Source of the DNA: Geodermatophilus normandii
GTDB lineage: Bacteria > Actinomycetota > Actinomycetes > Mycobacteriales > Geodermatophilaceae
Direction: 5' to 3'
DNA length: 64,000 nt
Assembly: GCF_003182485.1 (NCBI RefSeq)
Contig: NZ_QGTX01000001.1
Location: 1,260,001 to 1,324,000 of the forward strand
A program made the translations under genes and the position numbers. Below, one piece after another: positions 26,536-34,925 of the stretch (within the stretch, counting starts at the first letter, position 1; each line of letters begins with the position of its first letter). The notes under the pieces are model-generated. The model was not told where the DNA came from. It made no database searches and saw only the letters and a program-made list of their open reading frames with translations.

Positions 26536-26563
26536 CAGTACCGGCGTATCGTCGCTGGTACTG
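26536..26563. promoter_or_regulatory. Candidate TetR operator between divergent genes
   Basis: CAGTACC (26536-26542) and GGTACTG (26557-26563) form a perfect 7-bp inverted repeat with a 14-bp spacer, flanked by GGACAG and CTGTCC. It lies between the TetR start (26496) and the acyl-CoA dehydrogenase start (26587). Confidence 0.55.
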
Positions 26564-26586
26564 CTGTCCGCGATGGAGGGGACCCC

Positions 26587-27750
26587 GTGGCCGTCGACCG
26601 AGAGCTGCCCACCCAGGAGGCCGCCGACCTGATCGCGCTCACCCGCGACCTGGCCGACGCCGAGCTGGCGCCCCGGGCGGCCGCGTACGAGCGCGAGGAG
26701 CGCTTCCCCCGGGAGGTCTTCGCCACGCTCGGCGAGGTCGGCCTGCTCGGCCTGCCCTTCGGCGAGGACGTCGGCGGCGGCGGGCAGCCCTACGCCGTCT
26801 ACCTGCAGGTCGTCGAGGAACTGGCGATGCGGTGGGCCAGCGTGGCCCTCGGCGTCAGCGTGCACACCCTCGCCTGCGGGCCGGTGGACCGGTTCGGCAC
26901 CCCGCAGCAGCGGGAGGAGTGGCTGCCCGAGATGGTCGGCGGCCGCCTGCTCGGCGCCTACTGCCTGTCCGAGGCCCACGCCGGCTCCGACCCCGCGGCC
27001 ATGCGCGCCCGCGCCGTCCGCGACGGCGAGGGCTGGGTCGCCTCGGGTGAGAAGGCGTGGGTCACCCATGGCGGGCACGCCGACTTCTACTCCACCTTCC
27101 TGCGCACCCCCGACGACGGCGACCGCGCCATCTCCTGCTTCCACCTCACCCCCGACCTCGCCGGCTTCGCCCCCGCGCCGCCCGAGCAGAAGATGGGCCT
27201 CACCGGCTCCACGACGGCGGCCGTCCGCCTCGACGACGTCGCGGTGCCGGCCGGCCGGATGGTGGGCGAGCCGGGCCGCGGCCTGGCCATCGCCCTGTCG
27301 GCGCTGGACTCCGGGCGGCTCGGGGTCGGCGCGGTCGCCGTCGGCCTGGCGCAGTCGGCCCTCGACGTCGCCGTCGCCTACGCCCTCGAGCGGGAGGCCT
27401 TCGGCCGGCGCATCGTCGACCATCAGGGCGTGGCCTTCCTGCTCGCCGACATGGCCGCCGCGGTGGAGTCCGCCCGCGCCACCTACCTGGTCGCCGCCCG
27501 CCGCAAGGACGCCGGCAAGCCGTACTCGCGGCAGGCCAGCATCGCCAAGCTCGTCGCCACCGACGCCGCCATGAAGGTGACCACCGACGCCGTGCAGGTG
27601 CTCGGCGGCGCCGGTTACACCCGTGACCACCCCGCCGAGCGCTACATGCGCGAGGCCAAGGTCATGCAGATCTTCGAGGGCACCAACCAGATCCAGCGGA
27701 TGGTGATCGGCAAGCACCTGGCGAGGGAGGCCACCCCCGCCAACGGCTGA
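26587..27750 (+). CDS. Acyl-CoA dehydrogenase
   Basis: 387-residue flavoprotein of the acyl-CoA dehydrogenase family. Signatures: GAYCLSEAHAGSDPAAM, MGLTGSTTAAVRLDDVAVPAGR, REAFGRRIVDHQGVAF, and IFEGTNQIQRMVIGKHLAR with the Glu that usually removes the substrate alpha-proton. GTG 26587 has GGAGGGG just upstream. Oxidises acyl-CoA with FAD and passes electrons to ETF; chain-length preference unknown. Regulation by the divergent TetR gene is likely. Confidence 0.9.
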   Translation: MAVDRELPTQEAADLIALTRDLADAELAPRAAAYEREERFPREVFATLGEVGLLGLPFGEDVGGGGQPYAVYLQVVEELAMRWASVALGVSVHTLACGPVDRFGTPQQREEWLPEMVGGRLLGAYCLSEAHAGSDPAAMRARAVRDGEGWVASGEKAWVTHGGHADFYSTFLRTPDDGDRAISCFHLTPDLAGFAPAPPEQKMGLTGSTTAAVRLDDVAVPAGRMVGEPGRGLAIALSALDSGRLGVGAVAVGLAQSALDVAVAYALEREAFGRRIVDHQGVAFLLADMAAAVESARATYLVAARRKDAGKPYSRQASIAKLVATDAAMKVTTDAVQVLGGAGYTRDHPAERYMREAKVMQIFEGTNQIQRMVIGKHLAREATPANG

Positions 27751-27851
27751 GGACCGTGCAGGACGCACGGCCGACTCGTGACGTCTGTCAATGGGGCCGG
27801 ACGCACGACCGGGAGAGACTCGGGACACACCGCCTGACGAGGAGCCCCGAG

Positions 27852-28316
27852 ATGCCCGAGCCGCACCTGCGCGCCGGAGACGCCGACCGCGCCGCCGTCG
27901 TCACCCGCCTGGACGAGTCGCTGGCCGACGGCCGGCTGGGCCTGGCGGAGTACGAGGAGCGTTCGGCCCGCGCGCACGCCGCCGTCACGTACGGCGACCT
28001 GGCCGCGCTCACCGCGGACCTCCCCCGCCCGTCCCGCCCGGAGCCCCGCCCGGTCGCCCGGGCCGTGTACGGCGGCGCCTGGCACGGCGCGTGGGGGCAC
28101 GGCACGTGGGGGCACGGCGGCCCGGGCGCGGACCTGCGCGCGGCCTGGACCAGCTGGCTGGTGACCGGGGTGCTCGTCGTCGGGATCTGGCTGGTCTCGA
28201 TGCTGGGCACCGGGGACCTCCAGTACCCCTGGCCGGTGTGGGTGGTCGGGCCGTGGGGCGTCGTCCTGCTGGCCCGCACGATCGGCGAGCGGCGCCGCGC
28301 CGGGCTGCGCTCCTGA
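27852..28316 (+). CDS. DUF1707 (SHOCT-like) membrane protein
   Basis: 154 residues. The N-terminal DUF1707 motif is LRAGDADRAAVVTRLDESLADGRLGLAEYEERSARAHAAVTYGDLAALTADLP. A Trp/His/Gly-rich linker and two membrane spans (WLVTGVLVVGIWLVSML and WVVGPWGVVLLA) follow. ATG 27852 follows a GAGGAG site at 27839-27844. Role unknown, common in actinobacteria. Confidence 0.85.
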   Translation: MPEPHLRAGDADRAAVVTRLDESLADGRLGLAEYEERSARAHAAVTYGDLAALTADLPRPSRPEPRPVARAVYGGAWHGAWGHGTWGHGGPGADLRAAWTSWLVTGVLVVGIWLVSMLGTGDLQYPWPVWVVGPWGVVLLARTIGERRRAGLRS

Positions 28317-28382
28317 GCGGGTGGGCCCTCCCGGGCCCGGGTAGGGCCTCCGGGACCGCAGTCCCAGCCCCGGGAGGACCCC

Positions 28383-28778
28383 GTGCACACGCTCACCGAG
28401 CGCTTCACCGCCGCGCTGCGCCACCTCGACGCCGAGCGTGACCCGCAGCCCCTGGTCGACCTGACCGGCGAGGACGCCGAGCTCGTGAAGCTCAACCAGG
28501 ACCACGAGGCCCACGGCCCGGACGGCGCCCGCCGGTTCTGGGAGGACTACCGCAACGTCTTCGGCGACCTGGAGACGACGTTCACCTCGAGCACCGTCGG
28601 CGAGCGGACGGCCGCGCTGGAGTGGGAGTCGCGCGGCACGCTGCGCAGCGGGAAGCCGTTCACCTACCGCGGCGTCACCGTCATCGAGGGCGACGGCTCC
28701 GACGACGGCCTGCTCACCGGGGTGCGCACCTACTACGACTCCGCCGCCTTCCTCCAGGAGACGGCCGGCACCGCCTAG
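28383..28778 (+). CDS. SnoaL/NTF2-like protein
   Basis: 131 residues with the cone-shaped NTF2-like pattern: an N-terminal helix (LTERFTAALRHL), GPDGARRFWEDYRNVFGDLETTF and C-terminal strands ending GVRTYYDSAAFL. Could be a steroid-isomerase-like binding protein or enzyme; no catalytic residues can be assigned. GTG 28383 has GGAGG upstream. Confidence 0.8.
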   Translation: MHTLTERFTAALRHLDAERDPQPLVDLTGEDAELVKLNQDHEAHGPDGARRFWEDYRNVFGDLETTFTSSTVGERTAALEWESRGTLRSGKPFTYRGVTVIEGDGSDDGLLTGVRTYYDSAAFLQETAGTA

Positions 28779-28920
28779 CCCGCCCGCCCGCCACGGCCCG
28801 GGCGGCGCAGTCCCGCACGGCGAGCGGCCGGGCACGGGACGTCCCCGAGCCGTACGTCCTCGTCACGTCCCGCGGCGCGGTGTCCGTGGACCCGTCCCGG
28901 ACAGGGCCCCTGACACGCGG

Positions 28921-28950
28921 AACGGCCCCCGGGGTTCCCCGGGGGCCGTT
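28921..28950. terminator. Perfect 14-bp hairpin, terminator near tRNA-Leu
   Basis: Arms 28921-28934 and 28937-28950 are a perfect inverted repeat with a TT loop. It lies downstream of the minus-strand tRNA-Leu and after the plus-strand SnoaL gene. A rho-independent terminator without U-tract, as usual in high-GC actinobacteria. Confidence 0.8.
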
Positions 28951-28956
28951 CGGACC

Positions 28957-29042
28957 TGGTGGGCAAGGGGGGAGTTGAACCCCCACGTCCTCTCGGACAC
29001 ACGGACCTGAACCGTGCGCGTCTGCCATTCCGCCACTTGCCC
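28957..29042 (-). tRNA. tRNA-Leu(CAG), CCA encoded
   Basis: Acceptor GGGCAAG pairs with CTTGCCC followed by A and an encoded CCA. The anticodon stem CACGG/CCGTG surrounds TTCAGGT, anticodon CAG. A long variable arm and the TTC loop (GTTCAACTC) are present. Confidence 0.95.
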
Positions 29043-29177
29043 TGGCGAGGAGCCACATTAGCAGCCGCCGGGCGTGACCCCGCGGCGGGGTCGGTCGTTG
29101 CAGAGGGTGTCCCGGCCGGGAGGGTCGCCGCGCGTGGCGGAACGCGTTCCTGGCCGGTCGGCACCCAGGTCCCCGGC

Positions 29178-29183
29178 TACGAT
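29178..29183 (+). promoter_or_regulatory. -10 element TACGAT for the fhaA operon
   Basis: TACGAT fits TANNNT and lies about 45 bp before the fhaA start with a good ribosome site between (GGAGGAG at 29215). No clear -35. A GGAACGCGTTCC palindrome lies at 29139-29150. Confidence 0.4.
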
Positions 29184-29226
29184 CAGTCGGAGGACCACCT
29201 GTCCGGGCGAGCGTGGAGGAGCGACT

Positions 29227-30048
29227 GTGGGCGTGCTGCAGCGCTTCGAGCGACGGCTCGAGGGCATGGTCGGTTTCGCCTTCGCCCGCATCTTCAAGGG
29301 CAAGGTCCATCCTGCCGAGATCGCCAAGGCGCTGCAGCGGGAGGCCGACGAGCAGCGCTCGGTCCTGGGCGAGGGGCGGGTGCTGGCCCCCAACGTCTAC
29401 GACGTCCGGCTGGGCCCCACCGACTACGACAACCTCGCCGAGTGGTCCGGCCAGCTGGCCTCCGAGCTCGCCGACATGGTCTCCGAGCACATCGACGCCG
29501 AGGGCTGGCAGGTCTTCGGGCAGGTGCAGGTCCGCCTCGAGCGCACCGAGGACCTCCCCACCGGCGTCTTCGAGGTCAGCTCGCACGTCGCCGACCCGGC
29601 GCGCCCCGGGTCGCGGGCCGACGCCGTCGCCGTCCCCCCGGCACCGCCGGTGCACGGCTCGGGCGCGATCCCGCCGCTGCCGCCGCTGCCGGGCCGGGTG
29701 GCCACCGACACCGGGCGGCAGCACCCGTCGGTCGTCGGCCGCGCCGGCGCGAAGCCCGGCCTGACGCACGTGCTGGTCGTCGACGGCCCGGGCACCCGCC
29801 ACGAGCTCACCACCGGCCGCAACGTGATCGGCCGCGGCACCGACGCCGACATCCGGCTGCCCGACACCGGCGTCAGCCGCAAGCACGTCGACGTCGTCCT
29901 GGACAACGGCACCGCCGTCGTGGAGGACCTCGGCTCGACCAACGGCACCCTCGTCAACGGCCGCCGGGTGACCCGCCAGGCGCTGTCGGACGGCGACGTC
30001 ATCCGCATCGGGCACTCGGTGCTGGTGTACCGGCAGGACGGCACGTGA
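29227..30048 (+). CDS. fhaA: FhaA: DUF3662 and FHA domain protein
   Basis: 273 residues. The N-terminal DUF3662 domain (ARIFKGKVHPAEIAKALQREADEQ) is followed by a Pro-rich linker and a C-terminal FHA domain (about 190-265; RNVIGRGTDADIRLPDTGVSRKH, DLGSTNGTLVNG) that binds phosphothreonine. In mycobacteria FhaA is a PknA/PknB substrate that binds the MviN/MurJ pseudokinase complex and affects peptidoglycan synthesis. GTG 29227 has GGAGGAG upstream. First gene of the fha-pstP-rodA-pbpA-pkn operon. Confidence 0.95.
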   Translation: MGVLQRFERRLEGMVGFAFARIFKGKVHPAEIAKALQREADEQRSVLGEGRVLAPNVYDVRLGPTDYDNLAEWSGQLASELADMVSEHIDAEGWQVFGQVQVRLERTEDLPTGVFEVSSHVADPARPGSRADAVAVPPAPPVHGSGAIPPLPPLPGRVATDTGRQHPSVVGRAGAKPGLTHVLVVDGPGTRHELTTGRNVIGRGTDADIRLPDTGVSRKHVDVVLDNGTAVVEDLGSTNGTLVNGRRVTRQALSDGDVIRIGHSVLVYRQDGT

Positions 30049-30093
30049 GCGGCTCCGCGAGCCCGCGGGCGGGACACGGCACGGGGGCCGGCC

Positions 30094-30555
30094 GTGACCG
30101 CCGAGATCGTCCTGCAGGTCTTCCGCTTCGGGTTCCTGCTGCTGCTGTGGCTGTTCATCTTCGCCGCGTTCCGCGTCGTCCGCGCCGACCTGTTCGGCGG
30201 CCGGACCGGACGGGTGGCCTCGGTGCCGCCACGCGCCGCCGTGCCGGGCCGCAAGCGCGGCCGCGGTCCGCGCACCCTGGTGGTGACCGCCGGCCCGTTG
30301 ACCGGTACGAAGATCACCCTGGGCGAGCAGCCGATCCTCATCGGCCGCGCCGACGACTCGACGCTCGTCCTCACCGACGACTTCGCCAGCTCCCGGCACG
30401 CGCGGCTGACCAACCGGGGCGGGCAGTGGTACGTCGAGGACCTCGGCTCGACCAACGGCACCTACCTCGACCAGCAGCGGGTCCAGGGTCCGCTGCTCGT
30501 GGCTCCCGGCCAGCCGATCCGCATCGGCCAGACCGCCCTGGAGCTGCGCTCATGA
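30094..30555 (+). CDS. fhaB: FhaB/FipA: membrane-anchored FHA protein
   Basis: 153 residues: one N-terminal membrane span (FGFLLLLWLFIFAAFRVV) and a C-terminal FHA domain (QPILIGRADDSTLVLTDDFASSRHARL, DLGSTNGTYLDQ). The mycobacterial protein binds phosphorylated PknA/FtsZ and takes part in division control. Stop overlaps the ATG of a 32-residue ORF. Confidence 0.95.
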   Translation: MTAEIVLQVFRFGFLLLLWLFIFAAFRVVRADLFGGRTGRVASVPPRAAVPGRKRGRGPRTLVVTAGPLTGTKITLGEQPILIGRADDSTLVLTDDFASSRHARLTNRGGQWYVEDLGSTNGTYLDQQRVQGPLLVAPGQPIRIGQTALELRS

Positions 30556-30650
30556 CCGGTGCACGCACGACGCAGGTGACCACGACGCAGGTGAGCACGA
30601 CGCAGGTGAGCACGGGGAGCGGCAGAGCAGACGTGAGCAGGGTCCGATGA
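30552..30650 (+). CDS. 32-residue ORF coupled at both ends between fhaB and pstP
   Basis: ATG 30552 overlaps the fhaB stop (ATGA), and its TGA (30648-30650) overlaps the pstP ATG (30647). It encodes MTGARTTQVTTTQVSTTQVS-type repeats built from a roughly 15-bp tandem sequence (ACGACGCAGGTGAGC), and ends in SRVR. It may be a coupling peptide that keeps ribosomes moving into pstP, or a chance ORF created by the repeat. No known family. Confidence 0.4.
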   Translation: MTGARTTQVTTTQVSTTQVSTGSGRADVSRVR

Positions 30651-32068
30651 GTCTCGCGCTGCGCTACGCCGCCCGTTCCGACCGCGGTCTCGTCCGCGGC
30701 AACAACCAGGACTCGGTCTACGCCGGGCCGCGGCTGCTCGCCGTCGCCGACGGCATGGGCGGGCACGCGGCGGGCGACGTCGCCAGCAAGGTCGTGATCG
30801 CGGCGCTGGAGCACCTCGACGAGGACGCGCCGAGCGGCGACATGCTGCAGGCGCTGCGCGAGGCGGTCTTCGACGGCAGCGAGCACCTGCGCGAGGTCAT
30901 CCGCGAGTCCCCCCAGCTCGAGGGCATGGGCACCACGCTCACCGCCGTCCTCTTCGCCGGCGGCCGGCTCGCGCTGTGCCACGTCGGCGACTCCCGCGCC
31001 TACCTGCTGCGCGACGGCGTGTTCACCCAGATCACCCACGACGACACGTTCGTGCAGACCCTCATCGACGACGGGCGGATCACGCCCGAGGAGGCCAACC
31101 ACCACCCGCAGCGCTCGCTGCTGCTGCGGGCGCTCAACGGCCAGGACGTCGACCCCGACCTGTCGATGCGCGAGGCCCGCGCCGGCGACCGCTACCTGCT
31201 GTGCTCCGACGGCCTGTCCGGCGTGGTCAGCGAGGAGACGCTGGCCGAGGCGCTCAAGGACCCCGACCCGCAGTCGACCGCCGACCGGCTCGTCGAGCTG
31301 GCGCTGCGCAGCGGCGGCCCGGACAACATCACCGTGATCGTCGCCGACGTCGTCGAGGACTCCGGCAGCGGCTTCTCGATGGAGCCGGTGGTCGACGGCG
31401 CGGCCGGGGACAACCGCGGTCAGCGCGAGGTGGACCCCCGCTCGGCGGCCGGCCGCGCCGCGCTCGCCGACCCGCCGCCGACTCCCCCACCACCACCGAC
31501 CAGCACCTCCACGGCAGCCGCTCCCCCCGACCGCCGCCGCCCTCGGCGGCGGCTGTTCGTCGCTGGGGGGGTGGTGCTGCTGCTCGTGGTCGGCGGGATC
31601 GCCACCTGGCTGTGGGTGCTCACCCACTGGTTCGTCGGGGTCGCGGTCGCCGACGGCGGCGACCGGGTCGCGGTCTACCGCGGCTTCAACACCGACCTGC
31701 TCGGCCTGGACCTCTACCGCGTCGACGACGTCACCGACATCGACCTCGACGACCTGAGCTCCTACGACCGGAACAACGTGCGGCAGGGCATCGAGGCCGG
31801 CGACGCCGACGACGCGCAGCGCATCGTCGACGACCTGCACGACGCCACCCTGCCCGCCTGCGAGACCAAGCCGTCCACCCCGTCGTCCGACGCTCCCCCG
31901 TCGGCCGAGACCTCGCTGCCGCCGCTCCCTGACGGCACGCTGCCCGCCCCGGACACCGGGGCCGTGCCCCCGGACGCGGGGACGGACAGCAGCACCGGGG
32001 CCGCGCCGACGTCGGTGTCCCCGACCTCGTCGCCCGAGCCGGGAGTGGACTGCCGGGAGGCGGAGTGA
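30647..32068 (+). CDS. pstP: PstP: PP2C-family Ser/Thr protein phosphatase
   Basis: 473 residues. The N-terminal PP2C domain has all metal motifs (DRGLVRGNNQDS, ADGMGGHAAGD, GMGTTLTAV, GDSRAYL, LCSDGLSG, GGPDNITVIV). A Pro/Ser linker, one membrane span (about 302-325) and an external Ser/Thr/Pro-rich tail follow. It dephosphorylates PknA, PknB and their substrates. ATG 30647; TGATG overlap with rodA. Confidence 0.95.
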   Translation: MSLALRYAARSDRGLVRGNNQDSVYAGPRLLAVADGMGGHAAGDVASKVVIAALEHLDEDAPSGDMLQALREAVFDGSEHLREVIRESPQLEGMGTTLTAVLFAGGRLALCHVGDSRAYLLRDGVFTQITHDDTFVQTLIDDGRITPEEANHHPQRSLLLRALNGQDVDPDLSMREARAGDRYLLCSDGLSGVVSEETLAEALKDPDPQSTADRLVELALRSGGPDNITVIVADVVEDSGSGFSMEPVVDGAAGDNRGQREVDPRSAAGRAALADPPPTPPPPPTSTSTAAAPPDRRRPRRRLFVAGGVVLLLVVGGIATWLWVLTHWFVGVAVADGGDRVAVYRGFNTDLLGLDLYRVDDVTDIDLDDLSSYDRNNVRQGIEAGDADDAQRIVDDLHDATLPACETKPSTPSSDAPPSAETSLPPLPDGTLPAPDTGAVPPDAGTDSSTGAAPTSVSPTSSPEPGVDCREAE

Positions 32069-33480
32069 TGGGCGGCCCCACGACCGACCCGCGCGCCGCC
32101 GCGCCGGGGACGGTCCCGCCCAAGCGGCGCAACACCGAGCTGGCCCTGCTGGGCTTCGCGGTCCTCATCACGCTCGCGGCGCAGTGCATCGTCGACATCA
32201 CGGTCACCGGGTCGCTGCGCGCCGACCTGTTCACCTTCGGCGGCTGGTTCACCGCGCTGTGGGTGGTCGTGCACCTCGTCGTCCGCCGGTTCGCCCCCTA
32301 CGCCGACCCGCTGCTGCTGCCCGCCGTCGCGGTGCTCACCGGCCTCGGGCTGACGATGATCCACCGACTCGACCTGGCCGGCCTGCAGGACGGCGAGGCC
32401 ACCCGCGAGGACGCCCCCGTGCAGCTGCTGTGGGCCACCGTGGGCGTGGCGCTGTTCGTCGGCGTCGTCGTCGTGCTGCGCGACCACCGGCTGCTGTCCC
32501 GCTTCGCCTACACCCTCGGCCTGGTCGGCCTGGTGCTGCTCGCGCTGCCCGCGGTGCTGCCGGCGTCGATCTCGGAGGTCTACGGCGCCAAGATCTGGAT
32601 CCGGGTGGCCGGCTTCAGCATCCAGCCCGGCGAGTTCGCCAAGATCTGCCTGATCGTCTTCTTCGCCGCCTACCTGGTCGACAAGCGCGACGTGCTGGCG
32701 CTGGCCAGCCGCCGGGTCATGGGCCTGGAGCTGCCCCGCGGCCGCGACCTCGGCCCGGTGCTCGCCGTCTGGGTCGTGTCGATCCTCGTCCTGGTCTTCG
32801 AGCGCGACCTGGGCAGCTCGCTGCTGCTGTTCGGGATCTTCGTGGTGATGCTCTACGTGGCGACCGAGCGGGCGAGCTGGCTGCTCATCGGCGTGGGCCT
32901 GTTCGCCGGCGGCGCGTTCCTCGCCTACCAGGTCTTCGGCCACGTGCAGGTGCGCGTGGACACCTGGCTGGACCCCTTCGCCTACCGCGACGAGGGCGGC
33001 TACCAGCTGGTCCAGTCGCTGTTCGGGCTGGGCACCGGTGGGCTGTTCGGCGCCGGTCTCGGCGGTGGCCGCCCCGACCAGGTGCCGGTGGCCAAGAGCG
33101 ACTTCATCGCCTCGGCGATCGGTGAGGAGCTCGGCCTGTTCGGGCTGGTCGCCGTCATCGTCATCTACCTGGTGCTGGTCGAGCGCGGCCTGCGCACGTC
33201 GCTGATCGTCCGCGACGCCTTCGGCAAGCTGCTCGCCGGCGGCCTGTCCTTCGCCGTCGCCTGGCAGCTGTTCGTCGTCCTCGGCGGCGTCACCGGCCTG
33301 CTGCCGCTCACCGGCCTGACGACGCCGTTCGTCGCCTACGGCGGGTCCTCCCTGGTCGCGAACTTCGGGCTGGTCGCCGTCCTGGTGCGGATCAGCGACG
33401 CCGCGCGCCGGCCGGCCACGCCGCCCACCCCGCCCAAGGCGGCCTTCGGCGAGGCGCCCACCGAGGTGGTGTCCCGGTGA
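32068..33480 (+). CDS. rodA: RodA: SEDS-family peptidoglycan glycosyltransferase
   Basis: 470 residues with about ten membrane spans and the SEDS signatures LLSRFAYTLGLVGLVL, KIWIRVAGFSIQPGEFAKI, FERDLGSSLLLFGIF and ending TTPFVAYGGSSLVANF. Polymerises lipid II for side-wall growth with the class B PBP encoded next. ATG 32068 overlaps the pstP stop; GTG 32065 is alternative. Confidence 0.95.
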   Translation: MGGPTTDPRAAAPGTVPPKRRNTELALLGFAVLITLAAQCIVDITVTGSLRADLFTFGGWFTALWVVVHLVVRRFAPYADPLLLPAVAVLTGLGLTMIHRLDLAGLQDGEATREDAPVQLLWATVGVALFVGVVVVLRDHRLLSRFAYTLGLVGLVLLALPAVLPASISEVYGAKIWIRVAGFSIQPGEFAKICLIVFFAAYLVDKRDVLALASRRVMGLELPRGRDLGPVLAVWVVSILVLVFERDLGSSLLLFGIFVVMLYVATERASWLLIGVGLFAGGAFLAYQVFGHVQVRVDTWLDPFAYRDEGGYQLVQSLFGLGTGGLFGAGLGGGRPDQVPVAKSDFIASAIGEELGLFGLVAVIVIYLVLVERGLRTSLIVRDAFGKLLAGGLSFAVAWQLFVVLGGVTGLLPLTGLTTPFVAYGGSSLVANFGLVAVLVRISDAARRPATPPTPPKAAFGEAPTEVVSR

Positions 33481-34925
33481 ACGCGCCCCTGCGCAAGGTG
33501 GCGATCAGCGTGCTGGTGCTCTTCACGCTGCTGATCGTCAACGTCAACTACATCCAGGTCGTGCGCTCCGACGAGCTGCGCGAGGACTCGGGCAACACCC
33601 GGGTGCTCAGCGAGGAGTACTCCCGGGAGCGCGGCTCGATCGTCGTCGACGGCACCGAGGTCGCGCTGTCGACGCCCACCCAGGACACGCTGACCTACCT
33701 GCGCCAGTACCCGCAGGGGCCGACGTACGCCGCGGTCACCGGGTACTACTCGCTGCTCTACAACAGCGCGCAGATGGAGCGGGCGGCCAACGACGTGCTC
33801 GCCGGCTCCGACGCGCGGCTGTTCACCCGGCGGCTGGCCGACCTGTTCACCGGCCGCGACCCGGCCGGCGGCGACGTCGTCCTGACCCTCGACCCCGCCG
33901 TGCAGGAGGCCGCGATGGCCGGGCTCGACGGGGTCACCGGCGCCGTCGTCGCGCTCGACCCGTCGACCGGCGCGGTGCTCGGCATGGCCAGCACGCCGAC
34001 CTACGACCCGGGGCAGCTGTCCAGCCACGACCCCGACGCGATCCGCGCCTACGCCGACGAGCTGGAGGCGATGGACCCCGACCCGCGGCTGAACCGGGCG
34101 ATCCAGGACAACTACCCGCCGGGGTCGGTCTTCAAGGTCATCGTGTCGGCGGCCGCGCTGTCCAGCGGCGAGTACACCCCGGACACCGTCATCCCCGCTC
34201 CTGACCTGCTGACCCTGCCGGGCACCTCCACGACGCTGGAGAACTTCGGCGGGTCCTCGTGCAGCAGCAGCCAGGAGCAGTCGCTGATCGACGCGCTGAC
34301 CATCTCCTGCAACACCGCCTTCGCCCAGCTCGGCATCGACCTCGGCGAGGACCGCGTGCGGGAGATGGCCGAGGCGTTCGGCATGACCGGCGAGCGCATG
34401 GAGATCCCGCTGGACGTCGCCGGGAGCAGCGTCGGCGACATCGAGAGCGAGGCGGCGCTGGGCCAGAGCTCGATCGGCCAGCGCGACGTCCGGATGACCC
34501 CGCTGCAGGCCGCCATGGTCGCCGCGGCCGTGGGCAACGACGGGACGCTGATGACGCCCTACCTCGTCGACCAGGTGCGCGCGCCCGACCTCACCGTGAT
34601 CGACCGGTCCGACCCGGAGGAGCTCTCCTCCCCGGTCACGTCCGAGGTCGCCGACCAGCTGCAGGAGATGATGGAGAGCGTCGTGGCCAACGGCAGCGGC
34701 CGGGCCGCACGGATCCCCGGCGTCGCGGTGGCCGGCAAGACCGGGACCGCACAGGTCGCCGAGGGCGTGCCCGACCACAACTGGTTCATCGGCTTCGCCC
34801 CCGCCGACGACCCGCAGATCGCCGTCGCGGTGTTCGTGGCGAACGGCGGGGGTACCGGCGGGGACACGTCCGCGCCGATCGCCCGCGACGTGATGCAGGC
34901 ACATCTCGAGGGTCAGGGGGGCTGA
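33477..34925 (+). CDS. pbpA: PbpA: class B penicillin-binding protein (transpeptidase)
   Basis: 482 residues: an N-terminal membrane anchor (VAISVLVLFTLLIVNVNYIQV), a dimerisation region and the transpeptidase domain. Active site S217-V-F-K, S277-C-N and K421-T-G are all present. Partner of RodA in lateral wall synthesis. GTG 33477 overlaps the rodA stop (GTGA). Confidence 0.95.
   Translation: MNAPLRKVAISVLVLFTLLIVNVNYIQVVRSDELREDSGNTRVLSEEYSRERGSIVVDGTEVALSTPTQDTLTYLRQYPQGPTYAAVTGYYSLLYNSAQMERAANDVLAGSDARLFTRRLADLFTGRDPAGGDVVLTLDPAVQEAAMAGLDGVTGAVVALDPSTGAVLGMASTPTYDPGQLSSHDPDAIRAYADELEAMDPDPRLNRAIQDNYPPGSVFKVIVSAAALSSGEYTPDTVIPAPDLLTLPGTSTTLENFGGSSCSSSQEQSLIDALTISCNTAFAQLGIDLGEDRVREMAEAFGMTGERMEIPLDVAGSSVGDIESEAALGQSSIGQRDVRMTPLQAAMVAAAVGNDGTLMTPYLVDQVRAPDLTVIDRSDPEELSSPVTSEVADQLQEMMESVVANGSGRAARIPGVAVAGKTGTAQVAEGVPDHNWFIGFAPADDPQIAVAVFVANGGGTGGDTSAPIARDVMQAHLEGQGG

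Noticed and set aside
29139..29150. GGAACGCGTTCC as ECF sigma -35
   Set aside because: GGAAC is about 39 bp from the -10 candidate, too far for a promoter pair; kept only as a palindrome.
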